From: Nothophaeocryptopus gaeumannii
Lineage: Eukaryota > Ascomycota > Dothideomycetes > Mycosphaerellales > Mycosphaerellaceae
NCBI GenBank assembly: GCA_031771865.1
Contig: JASISA010000001.1
Span: 2,170,001-2,234,000 of the forward strand
Length of the DNA: 64,000 nucleotides
Reading direction: 5' to 3'
Shown here: positions 10,735-21,148 of the stretch, piece after piece
Numbering within the stretch: the stretch's first letter is position 1
How the letters are laid out: every line of letters starts with the position of its first letter
Notes under the pieces: generated by a model
The model's input: only the letters and a program-made list of their open reading frames with translations
Told to the model about the DNA's origin: nothing
The model's database searches: none
Program-made: the position numbers and the translations under genes

Positions 10735-11420
10735 TCATCCCTGGACCGCATCAACAAGACTTCGAACCGATATCCAACCGCCACCATCATCATCAATAAC
10801 CAGTATCGCCATTTGGACTCCCAATGGTAGGCGACAAAGCCCGTAAAGAGTCGTCCAGCATTCGTCAGAATCGAGGGAACATCCTATGATTTGTAGCGCT
10901 TCCAGACTGTCTCTGTGTGGCTTGAGAAACTGGACGAACTGCTGAATGGTGCCGGATAGGTATTCCAACGACACGAAGACTAAGCGATGTCTAGCGAAAG
11001 CCTGCGCAAATCACGATGCGCTGTCCACGTTCCAATTGAAGGTGTTCTGCTCATTCGAGATGTCGCCTACAATGCGCAGGTGTTTAATATTGGGCGCGGA
11101 AAAGATGAGCTCCCACAAACAGTCAGCACTGCTATCAGTCAGTTTACTCTTCATCAGCAAGCGATACTCCATCGCAAGGGAAATATCTTGCAGACCGGAA
11201 GATGAACCAGTCAGATGCCTGTCCTCCGAACCCCAGGCTCAAAGCCGTCAAAGAACTCCAGGCAGACCCCAGTCTTGGTCTGATCTGTGTCGGCACCCAC
11301 AGAGCTTGCTCGCCAAGGAAGTTGTGGGCAGATTTCAGAGTGCTGTGGTCTGCTTGCTTTGCAATGATTCGACGAGCTCGGTCGATAATTTGCAGATGCT
11401 CATCTCTGCTGGCTTTCTTT
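10735..11420 (-). pseudogene. relic of an F-box/LRR-like protein (fragment 2)
   Basis: Minus-strand reading with several frame changes gives, in order, an F-box-like opening (K-L-S-T-E-L-V-E), S-L-T-A-L-S-L, L-Q-D-I-S-L-A-M-E-Y, C-L-W-E-L-I-F-S-A-P-N-I-K-H-L-R-I-V-G, V-S-L-E-Y-L-S-G, F-L-K-P-H-R-D-S-L-E-A-L and a short tail ending at 10735. The Leu spacing is that of degenerate leucine-rich repeats in fungal F-box proteins. At least one stop and two frame jumps are needed, so this is not a working gene. It is homologous to the 7840-8092 fragment. Confidence 0.5.
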
Positions 11421-11752
11421 ATAAGGTCCAGTTTGGGGGAGCGGGTTCAAAGTTAATGTGTTGGAAGTGGAAGCACAAACTTTTCACAAGCTCTTACGGG
11501 ACAATGCGAAGTGAACAAATCACGAGGACGTCAAGCCAAATCATGTCCATAATGTGGATCACGAAAAGGCAAAGGAGGGTATTAGCCAAGCTTGTGCCCA
11601 AACATATTGCCAATGAATGTCTCTCTGAAGGCTAGGAATACAACTTGCTATCGGAGCGTCTATGGGTAGGTCTGAAGCTCACGATGAATGAATGTGCAAA
11701 ACTCGCGACGAACACACAACAAACAAAAGCTATACTGCATGCTCCGGAATCT

Positions 11753-12973
11753 CTACAATCCACTCCCTGCCAACCACCCTAACGTCCTCTCGAACCCCTC
11801 CCTGGCCCCCAAATGCAACGTCAACCCATGTCCCGTCCCCGGCTGCAACCAAACATCAACATCCTTCGCATTCGGATAAGCTTCCTTCATCATATCAACA
11901 TCATACGTCTCTCTACAATCCCCATCACAAACGAGATTGTCAAACTCCCCCGCAACGAACTGCACCGGCCCCTTGAACCCCTCCGCAACGCCCAGGCTCA
12001 ATTTACTCGTCGAAACACCTTCTCCTGTAGCCTGCGGCTGTCGAATAGAGAATGTATACTCTAACGCGTCAGCCTCAAATCCTCCCAGCTGGGCGGTATC
12101 GTTACGCAGCGTCGAGAAGAACCCGACTTGCATCGCAGAAACGCTGCTCGGCACGACGTAATTCGGCCCAAAGGACGAGAAGAGGTACGGGTCGTTGGAA
12201 GCAGGATATTCGAGCCGGAGTTTGGCTAGTTTGTTCGCTATCGTTTCGTTGCTGATGATATATCCCGTCAGAATCGCCGCATCGGAAAGGTTGGGGTAGG
12301 AAGTGAGGAGGGCGGAGGTCAGGATTGAGCCGTAGGAATGGCCGACATGAATAATCTTCGAAAAGGCGGAAGTGTTTGCTGGAAAAGATGTGATGTCCGG
12401 GATTTGCGTGAGGAGGGACCCATTCCTCGCCATCTCTGTAATCCCCCTCAAAATCTCCAACTCCAACGGCGCCTGGACAATCGTCGCTCCGTCTGGTTTA
12501 TCCGAGAGTCCAGTCCCCGGACGATCGTACGTGAGGATACTGTAACCTGCTTCCATCGCAGCATTCACATACGAGTACTCGTCCGGCTTGTACGCAGAAT
12601 CCCAGTATCGGCCATCGAACGCTGAGCCGTGTGTCGCGATCTGCAGGATGTCGTTCTTCGACCCGTTTGGTGGGATGCATAGCTGGGCATTGATGGTGTA
12701 AGTGCCAGAGACTGTAATGTTCTTGGTTAAGCGCTCGGGACTTGGAACGGAATCCCACATGTCCAAGTCGATGGCGAATTGGGAGGCATCGATGTTGTTG
12801 TTGACGGGGAGGATCTCGTAGATGCCGTTTTCTGCTGTGGCTTGTACTGGAAGCATGAATTGGGCGCAAGGTCGTGGAGTTGGGTATGTCGTAGGCAATG
12901 ATGCGTTGGGAGTTGGTAAAGCGGTCGTCTTGTTGAGCAAGATGGCTGCTGCCAGAAGGGATATGAGTGCCAT
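11753..12973 (-). CDS. secreted alpha/beta hydrolase
   Basis: A 406-residue intronless protein of the alpha/beta-hydrolase fold, probably an extracellular esterase or lipase-like enzyme of unknown substrate. An N-terminal signal peptide is visible (MALISLLAAAILLNKTTALP). The nucleophile elbow is G-H-S-Y-G (Ser213). An acid candidate lies in V-A-G-E-F-D-N and a His in G-T-G-H-G-L-T-L-H near the C-terminus. Several N-x-S/T sites and paired Cys (NLVCDGDC) fit secretion. The oxyanion-hole region may be A-T-H-G-S near residue 114. It lies between two F-box/LRR relics with no sign of an operon-like partner. Confidence 0.85.
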   Translation of the reverse strand: MALISLLAAAILLNKTTALPTPNASLPTTYPTPRPCAQFMLPVQATAENGIYEILPVNNNIDASQFAIDLDMWDSVPSPERLTKNITVSGTYTINAQLCIPPNGSKNDILQIATHGSAFDGRYWDSAYKPDEYSYVNAAMEAGYSILTYDRPGTGLSDKPDGATIVQAPLELEILRGITEMARNGSLLTQIPDITSFPANTSAFSKIIHVGHSYGSILTSALLTSYPNLSDAAILTGYIISNETIANKLAKLRLEYPASNDPYLFSSFGPNYVVPSSVSAMQVGFFSTLRNDTAQLGGFEADALEYTFSIRQPQATGEGVSTSKLSLGVAEGFKGPVQFVAGEFDNLVCDGDCRETYDVDMMKEAYPNAKDVDVWLQPGTGHGLTLHLGAREGFERTLGWLAGSGL

Positions 12974-13308
12974 AATGCCAAGAAAGTGTGATCAGATGGG
13001 TGAACAGCCTGGAAGTGTCTGCTTTGCGTATTGTATGCCTACCTAGATACAAACGAGCGCTTGTATTTATTCATTCAACCTTACTGAACACCATTTGCAT
13101 GAGCATGTGCACAGCCGGCGTTGTCATGGTTACAATTCTGGTGCACAGTATGCTCCGCGGGGAGTCCATGTAGCGTTGCAAATGCGTATTTGTATATATG
13201 AGGCTGAGCTACAAGCCAGCAGATCAATTCAGCCAGACTAGAAACGAGGCTTGGTCAGGTTGTATGCTGACCAGCTGTAATGTGGTGATGCGGGCGCAGT
13301 CTGGAAAA
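12974..13308. promoter_or_regulatory. intergenic region upstream of the hydrolase
   Basis: 335 bp between the hydrolase start (minus strand) and the 3' end of the next minus-strand relic. It must contain the hydrolase promoter. I see no distinctive element. Confidence 0.3.
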
Positions 13309-14165
13309 TTACTCTTCCTTTGGGCTCAGCAACAGCATGTTCAGCATCCTCCACCTGTCGACGACCTCTATCCGTCCTCCATTCCCCAACGTCAGTCCTC
13401 CATTCCCCAACGTCATCATACGCCCAGTTCTATTCTGGAGAACCCACTTTGTACTATCACCTCTCGCGAGCTCACGTACTATCTCCCCATCGCCATCCGA
13501 GTCATTCTCCGGGCCGTGTTTCGAAACCTCATCTTCCGACTCCCACGGTCGGTCATACTCTGGGTTCCAGTCCACATAACCTGCGTTGTCCTCAATACCA
13601 GACAACGTGGCCTCGATATTTGTTTCGCCCTCAATCGGGAATCCGTAGGCCCCATCGCTGCATGCAAGCTTGGGATATCCACCATCAGCGTAAAGATTGT
13701 ATGCGGATATATCGTGGAGACGCAGGGTCTCGCAGATCCAATTGAGTAGCGCTGTCCAGTCCTCGTCGCATTCGAAAAAAATGTCACTGTGGTGAATTGC
13801 CCTCAAGGTCTAGGCGCAATGTGCAAGGAGGCCCTTGAGATCGACGAGATCGCACCCCATGTGTTGTATCGATACTGAACGAAGACTAGAAGATTGGAAA
13901 GTTTTTGGGATGCCAATTGGAAGCTCCTTGTCACATCGAAAGAATTTGAGGTTCTTCAGAGCGGTAGCGGATGGGAAGAATTTCGGACAGAGGAACTGGG
14001 ATGGTAACACCATCCGCCATGTCTTGGCCCTAGCCCGCGCTCAGCTTGAGGGATGTGAGCGTAGACCATACGCTCGACATTCTCCACAACATTTCCATAG
14101 GGCAGTTGAAGACATAGATCCAGTTGATCGCTCTGACTCCCATGCTCACTTTATGCTGTGCTAGC
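13309..14165 (-). pseudogene. F-box/LRR-like protein, C-terminal part, broken (fragment 3)
   Basis: The coding-like sequence starts near 14150 (M-S-S-V-W-S-T-L-T-S-L-K-L-S-A), meets a TAG, shifts frame, then runs L-K-N-L-K-F-F-R-C and S-L-R-S-V-S-I-Q-H-M to a TAG at 13810-13812. After it the same frame continues T-L-R-A-I-H, an Asp/Glu-rich acidic stretch and the end at 13309. The second TAG lies in H-C-A-*-T-L-R-A-I-H, where Gln would be natural. CAG to TAG is a C-to-T change at CpA, the RIP target. The C-terminus carries a duplicated T-L-G-N-G-G-L. It probably belongs to the same broad family as the relics at 7840 and 10735. Confidence 0.5.
13374..13416. repeat. two-copy 21-bp tandem duplication
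   Basis: The 21-bp unit GTCCTCCATTCCCCAACGTC(A) occurs twice head to tail, in frame with the minus-strand relic, where it encodes T-L-G-N-G-G-L twice. Confidence 0.8.
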
Positions 14166-14341
14166 GTCCATATAGTAAGGAAATTAGTATACTACTGCGT
14201 AGGTAGAGAACGTCATGCAAGACTTACGCAATTCCAGATGCGTGAGGAGTGCTCAGAAGAGCAAGCGCCTGATACTATGAGCCACCGAGTGCGTACGACT
14301 TTCTAGGCCACTACGGGAGTCGCATCAGTATACCGCAAGCA

Positions 14342-15525
14342 TCACGCCTCAGGAGGTCCTACCTCCCCAACTTCTGTAGCAAGCTGCGCAGCGCGCTTCC
14401 CTGTTACCGACTCGATCACATCTAGCGTCTGTCTAGTGATGACATGGTGCCGAAATACATGTTCCAGCTTCTTAACTTCGATGTCTTCCACATCCAGCTC
14501 CGGACCGTACTCCCTGATTCTGTTCTCTCGCGCCAGCCAGGACACATCGCTCTATCGGCGCAGAGCAACGTATTGATTTCCTTCGACCTTGGGAAAGCTC
14601 TTATCGAGCCGCTGTCTGTTCTTGGCCTTTGACTCGGGCGAGAAGTTGTATGTTGCGACCATGGCGCCATCCCTTAGGTTGAGTGGATTCTGATAGTCTG
14701 ATTGAATTTTCGAAGGGACGTTTTTGACTGCGTCTTTGTTAATTGCATCATTGCTGAACCGGTCATTCGGCTTGGAGCTGATTTGCAGGCTCTCGAATGC
14801 CGCGCTCAAAGCATATCTGTGAGAGTCATAAAGACCAGATCCTTGATACCCGCGATTCTCCCACTTTTCAGAAAGTCTTCAAAATGAGTTGGCTGAACCT
14901 GAGACAAATTCGAGTGGCTGCGTCTCTATTGTGGCCAGCATCATGCAGTTAAAGCTTCTTCCCATTTCGGACTGCCTTCAGCTTGAACTTGTTATCGGCG
15001 CTGATGTCGATGCGAGCGTCAATCAAGGCGTCGGTCAGACTTGCATCATCGATCAGAGGCGCAAGCTCTGAAGGAAACCAGTTCGGATCCGCATCATTGC
15101 CACGTGAATGTAGTCTCGAAGACCTCTCAGAGACGTTGTGAATCAAGTTCGATGTAGCTGGAATGAATTTACATCGCCCAAGATTGCAAGTGTAGTGCGT
15201 GAGGGTCCTTCAGAGTAGCAGAGCTGCGACTGCTGCACCTGATAAAGTCCATCATACGCCAAGCTTGTGTTTCTTCGACAATGTTATCAGTCTCGTAATC
15301 ATAGTGCGGGCAATGACGCTTGATGCTTCGCTCTGATGAGAGCACTTGTTTGATGACCGAGGACAGGTTGACAGATTTAATGATGTACAAGAAGCTGATG
15401 AATATTGGATGAATATTGTTGTCTTCGGATGGCTCGTGCTGTTGGCGGGTCACGCGCACATTGCCTTTCATGTGACAGCCCATGTGAGAATGCTTGAAGC
15501 CATGAAATCTTTCGTTAGTCTTCAA
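14342..15525 (-). pseudogene. degenerate hypothetical gene
   Basis: Several minus-strand frames look coding but do not join cleanly. They are 15525-15169 (H-C-P-H-Y-D-Y-E-T-D-N-I-V-E), 15146-14949 (W-F-P-S-E-L-A-P-L-I-D-D-A-S-L-T-D-A-L-I-D), then from about 14870 a frame with Y-Q-G-S-G-L-Y-D-S-H-R-Y continuing through 14809-14555. An in-frame TAG at 14552-14554 separates L-R-R from S-D-V-S-W-L-A-R-E-N-R, and the frame ends at 14342. No family is recognised. The TAG could be CAG to TAG. Some breaks may be unspliced introns. Confidence 0.35.
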
Positions 15526-15638
15526 CCCTTCTGAATCTTCTCAGCCTACACGTTTGCAGCTTTGGCACCTCGCTGAGCCCACAATACCATGGTATGGCCT
15601 TTGACACCCGGAGCACAGTCCTTGTTGCCCTCTCGGGC

Positions 15639-16466
15639 TTACTTGGAGTCCCGATCTTTTATCTTTTTCACTTCGAATTTCTCACTACGATACCGAAAAT
15701 CGAGGCCGGCGGAATTAGAGTCGACTCGAACCCAGCCATAAGAAAAGTCGGCCTCCTTACGCTGGACCCGGAGCTCCTGCGCGCAGTGGTCAACGCTCCG
15801 AAGCAACAAAGGCATGCATGTCAGGATGTCGGATTCGTAGCGCAACGTTCGCCAACCATTAGACAACATCAGGGCTCTCACGGCATCGACTGTAGCATCC
15901 TCGCAGGAGGTATCCACGAGGCTGCCATCGAGACCGTCCCTAAATCTGCCACCTGGGTGGAGCAAGATCGTCTGCACGGACAGAAGATCCAATTGAAGGC
16001 CAGGACACCTGAGCAGCGCTTGATCGAGCCGGTTGCGGGCTAAGTGTACGTTTCTGTTGAAAAAGTACAGTGGTACATTGCTATCCACCACATGGACACG
16101 GCGAAGTGCTCCGACTCTCTCCTCGGACCACTGGCTCAAGATGTCGACAAGCGCCGCAGTCGATATGAAGGTATAGGTCACTTTAGAATTCCACGCTTGC
16201 CATCCCGAGCCAATTTCTCTCGCAAACGTCCGGCAGACCAGCCTCAGGGAACTGACGCTTCTAGGCGTCGTCGGTGGAAGTGGTACGAGGCGCTGTCTAC
16301 CATGTTGGGATTGCAGTCCTCGTCCTATGGGAATATCAATATCTCTGAAGACGTGGTCGAACATCTCCAGACGCAGGTGCGCAGGAATGCTGAGCAAAGA
16401 AGGCCTGGAGCCACGAGGAGTGTGGTTTGCGGAACCTGACATTGTGATACAACAGATATTGTCCAT
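15639..16466 (-). CDS. F-box-like domain protein
   Basis: A 275-residue intact frame. Residues about 24-75 form an F-box-like segment (L-L-S-I-P-A-H-L-R-L-E-M-F-D-H-V-F, then S-S-L-R-L-V-C-R-T-F). This is the usual start of fungal F-box proteins that link substrates to SCF ubiquitin ligases. The rest has amphipathic segments but no clear LRRs. A second Met at 16442 (MSGSANH) is an equally good start. It is divergent to XPB with about 540 bp between them. It is the only intact member near the three F-box/LRR relics. Confidence 0.6.
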   Translation of the reverse strand: MDNICCITMSGSANHTPRGSRPSLLSIPAHLRLEMFDHVFRDIDIPIGRGLQSQHGRQRLVPLPPTTPRSVSSLRLVCRTFAREIGSGWQAWNSKVTYTFISTAALVDILSQWSEERVGALRRVHVVDSNVPLYFFNRNVHLARNRLDQALLRCPGLQLDLLSVQTILLHPGGRFRDGLDGSLVDTSCEDATVDAVRALMLSNGWRTLRYESDILTCMPLLLRSVDHCAQELRVQRKEADFSYGWVRVDSNSAGLDFRYRSEKFEVKKIKDRDSK

Positions 16467-17002
16467 CTCAGAAATGGGACTCGGGAGACAGATGAACGCC
16501 TTGCCTCACAGGCTGCTCTAAGGCACATGGCCGCGCTGCGCTCATCATAGTAGCTTCGCAAGCCCCTAAATGGCAGCCAGCGGTCTTTTCGACGTCCATG
16601 CATTTGCCTAGAATGTCTCTGTCAACTTTTGCTCCTAATCCTACCCGACAGGTGTCCGAACAGAGCATGTACAAGCTGCGCCGTGAAATAGCAGGAGACT
16701 TTGCGTCACTCGTTGTTTACAATCGCGTCTCGCAACAGATGATTGCTGCTTCTTGAGTGAGGCAGCAATGTGAAGGAGGCAATGCGCGTAAAGAGGCCGC
16801 CCGTGATTGCACTAGCGGGACAAGCCGTGTGGCTCGTGCGAACCCGCATCTACTTCCACGTCCATCCTCGACCTCATTGTCATCTCTCTTCCACCACCGT
16901 CGTCGCCGCTCTCCCCGCCACCGCTCGTCGCTCCTAGCCCTCCAGATTACGCTCGGTACAATCTACGGACATCGTTAACGGCGCGGCGCCCGCGACGACG
17001 AC
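16467..17002. promoter_or_regulatory. divergent promoter region, F-box gene / XPB
   Basis: The 536-bp shared upstream region. The segment just before XPB (about 16855-16960) is rich in C and T, with CCACC/TCGTC motifs typical of a fungal core promoter and leader. No specific site is identified. Confidence 0.4.
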
Positions 17003-19552
17003 ATGGCTCCGAAGCGCAAGGCCGGCGCTGCTGGCGGGCCAGCGTCTAAGCGTGTGGCCTCGGGCGCGGCGACACCAGTGAGCTTGGGTAGCGACGACGA
17101 CTTCTCGGACAGTGAAGACTTCGAAGACGAGTCCAGCGGGCGCGAGAACAGGCGGAAACAGTCGAAGAAGTATGACGGGACGGTCAAGAAGTTCCAGCCC
17201 GAGACATACCAGAAAGTGTCCACAAATCGCTCAGGCGGCGACGCAGCCAGTCACCTGTTTAAGGCCGATAAAGACTTCTTCAATGAGCAGCTGAAGTCAG
17301 ATCATCACTTGCGCCCGCTATGGATAAACCCTACCAAGGGTCGCGTGGTACTGGAGACGTTCGCCCCGAGTTTCAAGGCGGCGCAGAACTTCCTCATCAA
17401 TATCGCAGAGCCGCAGAGCCGAACGACGAATATGCACGAGTACTCCATCACACCGCACAGTCTGTTCGCCGCGGTCTCGGTAGGTCTTACGGAACAAGAT
17501 ATCGTTCGCGACCTCGAACTCTTCTCAAAGACGAAGGTCCCTCAAAGCATTATAGATTTCGTCCACGAGGTTACACAGTCCTTTGGAAAAGTCAGGCTGG
17601 TCCTGAAACATAATCGATATTTTGTCGAGAGCAATGATGCCTCGGTACTCCAAATGCTCCTCCGTGACGCGGTTGTGGCATCTTGTCGCGTGGAGGAGTC
17701 TGAGGAGCTGAAGACGGAAAAGGCACCACAAATGGGCAAGCTTGTCATTTCGGGAACGAAAGAAGCAGCAGGCACAAAAGAAGCTCTAGCAGCAGTTGAG
17801 CAGCAACAAAAGAAGCGGGACGAGGAAGACGACTCAGATGATGAATTTGGAGGGCGACAAGCAGAGAAGGACATGACGGAGTTTCTGCGAGAAGAAGAGG
17901 ATGACGACGAGACAGACCAAGTACACTCTTTCGAGATCGATGGCAGCAAGATCCAGCTCGTGCAAGAACACTGCAATGTCAAGATCAATTTACCATTGAC
18001 AGAGGAGTACGATTTCAGAGCAGACGACATCAATGCAAACCTTGACATCGACCTTCGGCCTAACGTGCAAATTCGATATTATCAAGAGCATGCCCTTAGC
18101 AAGATGTTCGGCAATGGCCGTGCTCGAAGTGGAATCATTGTGTTACCGTGCGGTGCGGGAAAGACGCTCGTCGGTATTACAGCAGCCTGCACTGTCAAGA
18201 AGAGCGCGATTGTGCTCTGCACAAGCGCTATGAGTGCCGTGCAGTGGAAGGAGGAGTTCAAGAAGTGGTCCAACATCAATCCTGAAGATATTGCCATCTT
18301 TACTAGCGGTGAGAAGGAGAAGCTCAACCACAAAGCTGGTGTCATCATCTGTACCTACAGCATGGTCACGCAAAATACTCGTCGCGCCCACGACAGCAAG
18401 CAAGTCATGGACTTCATCACATCTCGTGAATGGGGGTTGATGGTGCTGGACGAGGTGCACGTTGTACCCGCTGAGATGTTTAGACGAGTGACAGAGCGCA
18501 TCAAGACGCACTCCAAGCTCGGTCTCACTGCGACCCTTCTACGAGAAGATGACAAGATCAAGGATCTGAACTTCCTGATCGGACCGAAGCTCTATGAGGC
18601 GAACTGGCTGCAGCTGAGCGAAGAGGGCCACATCGCAAGAGTGCAGTGCGCCGAAGTCTGGTGTCCGATGACGACCGAATTCTACAGTGAATATCTCCAG
18701 GCCAACACGACCAATAAACGAAGTTTGCTCTCGACGATGAATCCTCGCAAGTATCAAGCTTGCCAATTTCTCATCGACTTTCATGAGCGCCGTGGCGACA
18801 AGGTCATAGTGTTCTCCGACAATGTCTACGCGCTCGAGAAATACGCCACGGGTCTGACCAAGCCATTCATCTACGGAGACACAAGTCAGCGGGAGCGAGA
18901 GATAGTACTGCAAAACTTCCAACAGAACGACGCCGTGTCGACCATCTTCTTATCCAAGATCGGAGATACCTCGCTGGACTTACCGGAAGCGACCTGCTTG
19001 ATCCAAATTTCCTCTCACTACGGGTCAAGACGTCAAGAAGCCCAGCGTCTAGGCCGAATCTTGCGAGCGAAGCGTCGTAACGATGAAGGCTTTAATGCAT
19101 TCTTCTACAGTCTCGTGAGCAAGGACACAAACGAGATGTACTATTCATCGAAACGTCAAGCTTTCCTCGTCGACCAGGGATATGCTTTCAAGGTCATCAC
19201 GAACCTCAACGGGATCGAGAAGATGCCCAATTTAGCCTACAACACACAAAACGAGCGCATGTCGTTGCTGCAGGATGTGCTCCTCCAGTCTGAGACGGCG
19301 GGTGACGTTGAAGATATTAAGGATGATCTATTCTCGGACCGGAACCAAGCGAGATCGAACAAGAATCGTGGCGTCCGAAGACAAGCTGGCACGCTTTCGT
19401 CGCTCGCTGGTGGAGAGAACATGGCTTATATGGAATATGGCAAGAACAACGCGAACAAGGCGTTGGCGCACTCCAAGCGCAATGCATTCTTCAAGAAGCA
19501 TGAGCGGCAACAGGAGCGCAGGGCGAAGGCGGCGAAGGACATGTTGGACTGA
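17003..19552 (+). CDS. SSL2: TFIIH helicase subunit XPB/Ssl2 (Rad25)
   Basis: The 3'-to-5' DNA translocase of TFIIH that opens promoters and repair bubbles in the nucleus. The protein is 849 residues and intronless, close to yeast Ssl2 (843). In order it shows an acidic, Lys-rich N-terminus, a damage-recognition region, an acidic linker (about 270-310), Walker A L-P-C-G-A-G-K-T (about 381-388), the DEVH box L-D-E-V-H-V-V (about 483), the R-E-D motif L-R-E-D-D-K (about 512), and motif VI Q-E-A-Q-R-L-G-R (about 680) with I-S-S-H-Y-G-S-R before it. The DEVH rather than DEAH box and the RED motif are XPB hallmarks. It is an essential single-copy gene, expected to be constitutive. Convergent with the glycoprotein gene (122 bp apart). 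Confidence 0.97.
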   Translation: MAPKRKAGAAGGPASKRVASGAATPVSLGSDDDFSDSEDFEDESSGRENRRKQSKKYDGTVKKFQPETYQKVSTNRSGGDAASHLFKADKDFFNEQLKSDHHLRPLWINPTKGRVVLETFAPSFKAAQNFLINIAEPQSRTTNMHEYSITPHSLFAAVSVGLTEQDIVRDLELFSKTKVPQSIIDFVHEVTQSFGKVRLVLKHNRYFVESNDASVLQMLLRDAVVASCRVEESEELKTEKAPQMGKLVISGTKEAAGTKEALAAVEQQQKKRDEEDDSDDEFGGRQAEKDMTEFLREEEDDDETDQVHSFEIDGSKIQLVQEHCNVKINLPLTEEYDFRADDINANLDIDLRPNVQIRYYQEHALSKMFGNGRARSGIIVLPCGAGKTLVGITAACTVKKSAIVLCTSAMSAVQWKEEFKKWSNINPEDIAIFTSGEKEKLNHKAGVIICTYSMVTQNTRRAHDSKQVMDFITSREWGLMVLDEVHVVPAEMFRRVTERIKTHSKLGLTATLLREDDKIKDLNFLIGPKLYEANWLQLSEEGHIARVQCAEVWCPMTTEFYSEYLQANTTNKRSLLSTMNPRKYQACQFLIDFHERRGDKVIVFSDNVYALEKYATGLTKPFIYGDTSQREREIVLQNFQQNDAVSTIFLSKIGDTSLDLPEATCLIQISSHYGSRRQEAQRLGRILRAKRRNDEGFNAFFYSLVSKDTNEMYYSSKRQAFLVDQGYAFKVITNLNGIEKMPNLAYNTQNERMSLLQDVLLQSETAGDVEDIKDDLFSDRNQARSNKNRGVRRQAGTLSSLAGGENMAYMEYGKNNANKALAHSKRNAFFKKHERQQERRAKAAKDMLD

Positions 19553-19674
19553 GATTGAGTTCACATCACGGAACACATTGAGTGCGGTGTCAGACGTGGA
19601 ATTTGGTTTTGATATTGGGTATCCGCTATACAATTCATCAACCATCTGTTCCATCCTCCTCATCTCATCTCATA

Positions 19675-21148
19675 TCAACTCAATCCCCTATGCTGCATCC
19701 CATCCAACTCTGCCGGCTGCATATTCACCGCCTTCTGCCCCTGCCATTCCGGCAATTCATGCGCTTCTTGCTGTTTCATCCCTCCCCCTCCCAATTCCAC
19801 TCTCCCCGTGCCTCCCATCTCCGTAATCGAAGTATTGGGTGCTTCTACCGAGCCTCTCTTCTCCATTGCTGAGTACCTTCCTTGTCCTCCGTCTAGTTCT
19901 GCTGCTCCTGCGCGACTCTTGTTGGATTTTCGTCTTCGGAAAAAGAAGAATGCTCCTGCGGCGAGGATTGCGAGGGCAGCCAGGACGCCTATTACGATAC
20001 CTGCTATTGCGCCTCCGCTGATGCCGGAGCCGTTGCCGTTTCCGCCTGAAGCGACTACTGTTGAGTTTGAGCCGCTGCTCGTCGAATTTGATGATGAATT
20101 CGAGCTAGTACCGGACGTGTTGAGTGGCGAAGGCAGTGGAGCAGCTGGAAGCGCTTGACTCCCTGGGTTGAGATTCTTCGATCGCAGGCAGGATATATAC
20201 GATTTCGGATTTGCGAGCGTGACGGGCCGGTCGGCGTTCGCGATCGGCATGAAGGCTGTGATGAACGGGGAGGAGAAGTAATTTGCGTAGACGTAGGTGA
20301 TTTCCGAGGCATCGCCGTATTCTGTCCACATTAAGCTGTATTCGTCGCCCATGGTATCGTTTGCTCGGCAGGCTGTGCGTTCGACGAGGGATTGATTTCC
20401 GGTGAGAGCTAGAGTGTTATTGTAAGCTTCATCCAAGTAGTCTAGTCTAGAGCATAATGATGAGCAACTTACGACCACCAAGAGCGGGAGCTCCACCGTA
20501 GACGCCCATGGGTATCGTATCATTGAAGAAGACCTTGCAGGAGGCCGGGAAGTTCTGCGTTAGCAGATTCGCCAGATCTGTACAGACCGTCGGGAGGGAA
20601 TTGGCGGTCAGGTTGCTATTGGGGCTTGGAGTTGGATTTTGCGTGAGCTGTCCGGCAAACGTCGAAGTCAAGTCCAAGAAGTCATTCACACAGGCATCGT
20701 CGAGTGTTTGCCTGCATCCACCAGTATCGTTTACCCCTCGCAGGAATGTGTTGAGGGTGAAGAATGAAGGAAAGAGATAGCAGGCATCGAATCCAAGCGC
20801 GAAGTTGTCCGTGTAGTTCGCATCTCCGGGAGAGAACCAGAGTGAAAGCTGTGTGGAGCTGACATTTTGCGACACGGTCACTGCCCAGCTGATGTTGTTG
20901 TTCGAGTTCGCGAGTGTGGTTCCGACCTCTGGGTCGAAAGTGACAATACCAGACTAGCAGTATCTGGTCAGTATGAGCTCTTACTCGATGGTACTCCTGA
21001 CACACCGAATTGGCCTCAGCAAAAGTCCGATTACACAGTCTCGAGCCGCTGAGAAGGGGGTTGCCCGTACTGGTTCCGGGCGCGCCTGCATTCAGCTGCG
21101 CAGCACCTCCATATATCAACAACGATGCGAGAAGATCGCGAATCGCAT
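19675..21148 (-). CDS. secreted, single-pass membrane glycoprotein; start region frameshifted
   Basis: A three-exon model recovers one protein. A 52-nt intron (21005-20954, GTGTGT, CTGAC, CTAG) joins F-A-E-A-N-S to S-G-I-V-T-F. A 64-nt intron (20472-20409, GTAAGT...CTAG) joins A-L-G-G to P-L-T-G-N-Q-S. The ectodomain has many Cys and N-x-S/T sites, followed by a Ser/Asn/Gly-rich stalk, a transmembrane helix (GIVIGVLAALAILAAGAFFF) with an R-R-R-K stop-transfer, and a cytoplasmic tail. This layout suits a cell-surface or wall-sensor-like protein; no named family is recognised. The ATG at 21148 opens M-R-F-A, but the signal-peptide-like L-L-A-S-L-L-I-Y-G-G-A-A lies in another frame. Either one base is missing here or the first exon lies upstream. 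Confidence 0.65.

Noticed and set aside
13374..13416. Minisatellite
   Set aside because: Only two copies of a 21-bp unit inside a relic gene; recorded as a small duplication, not an array.
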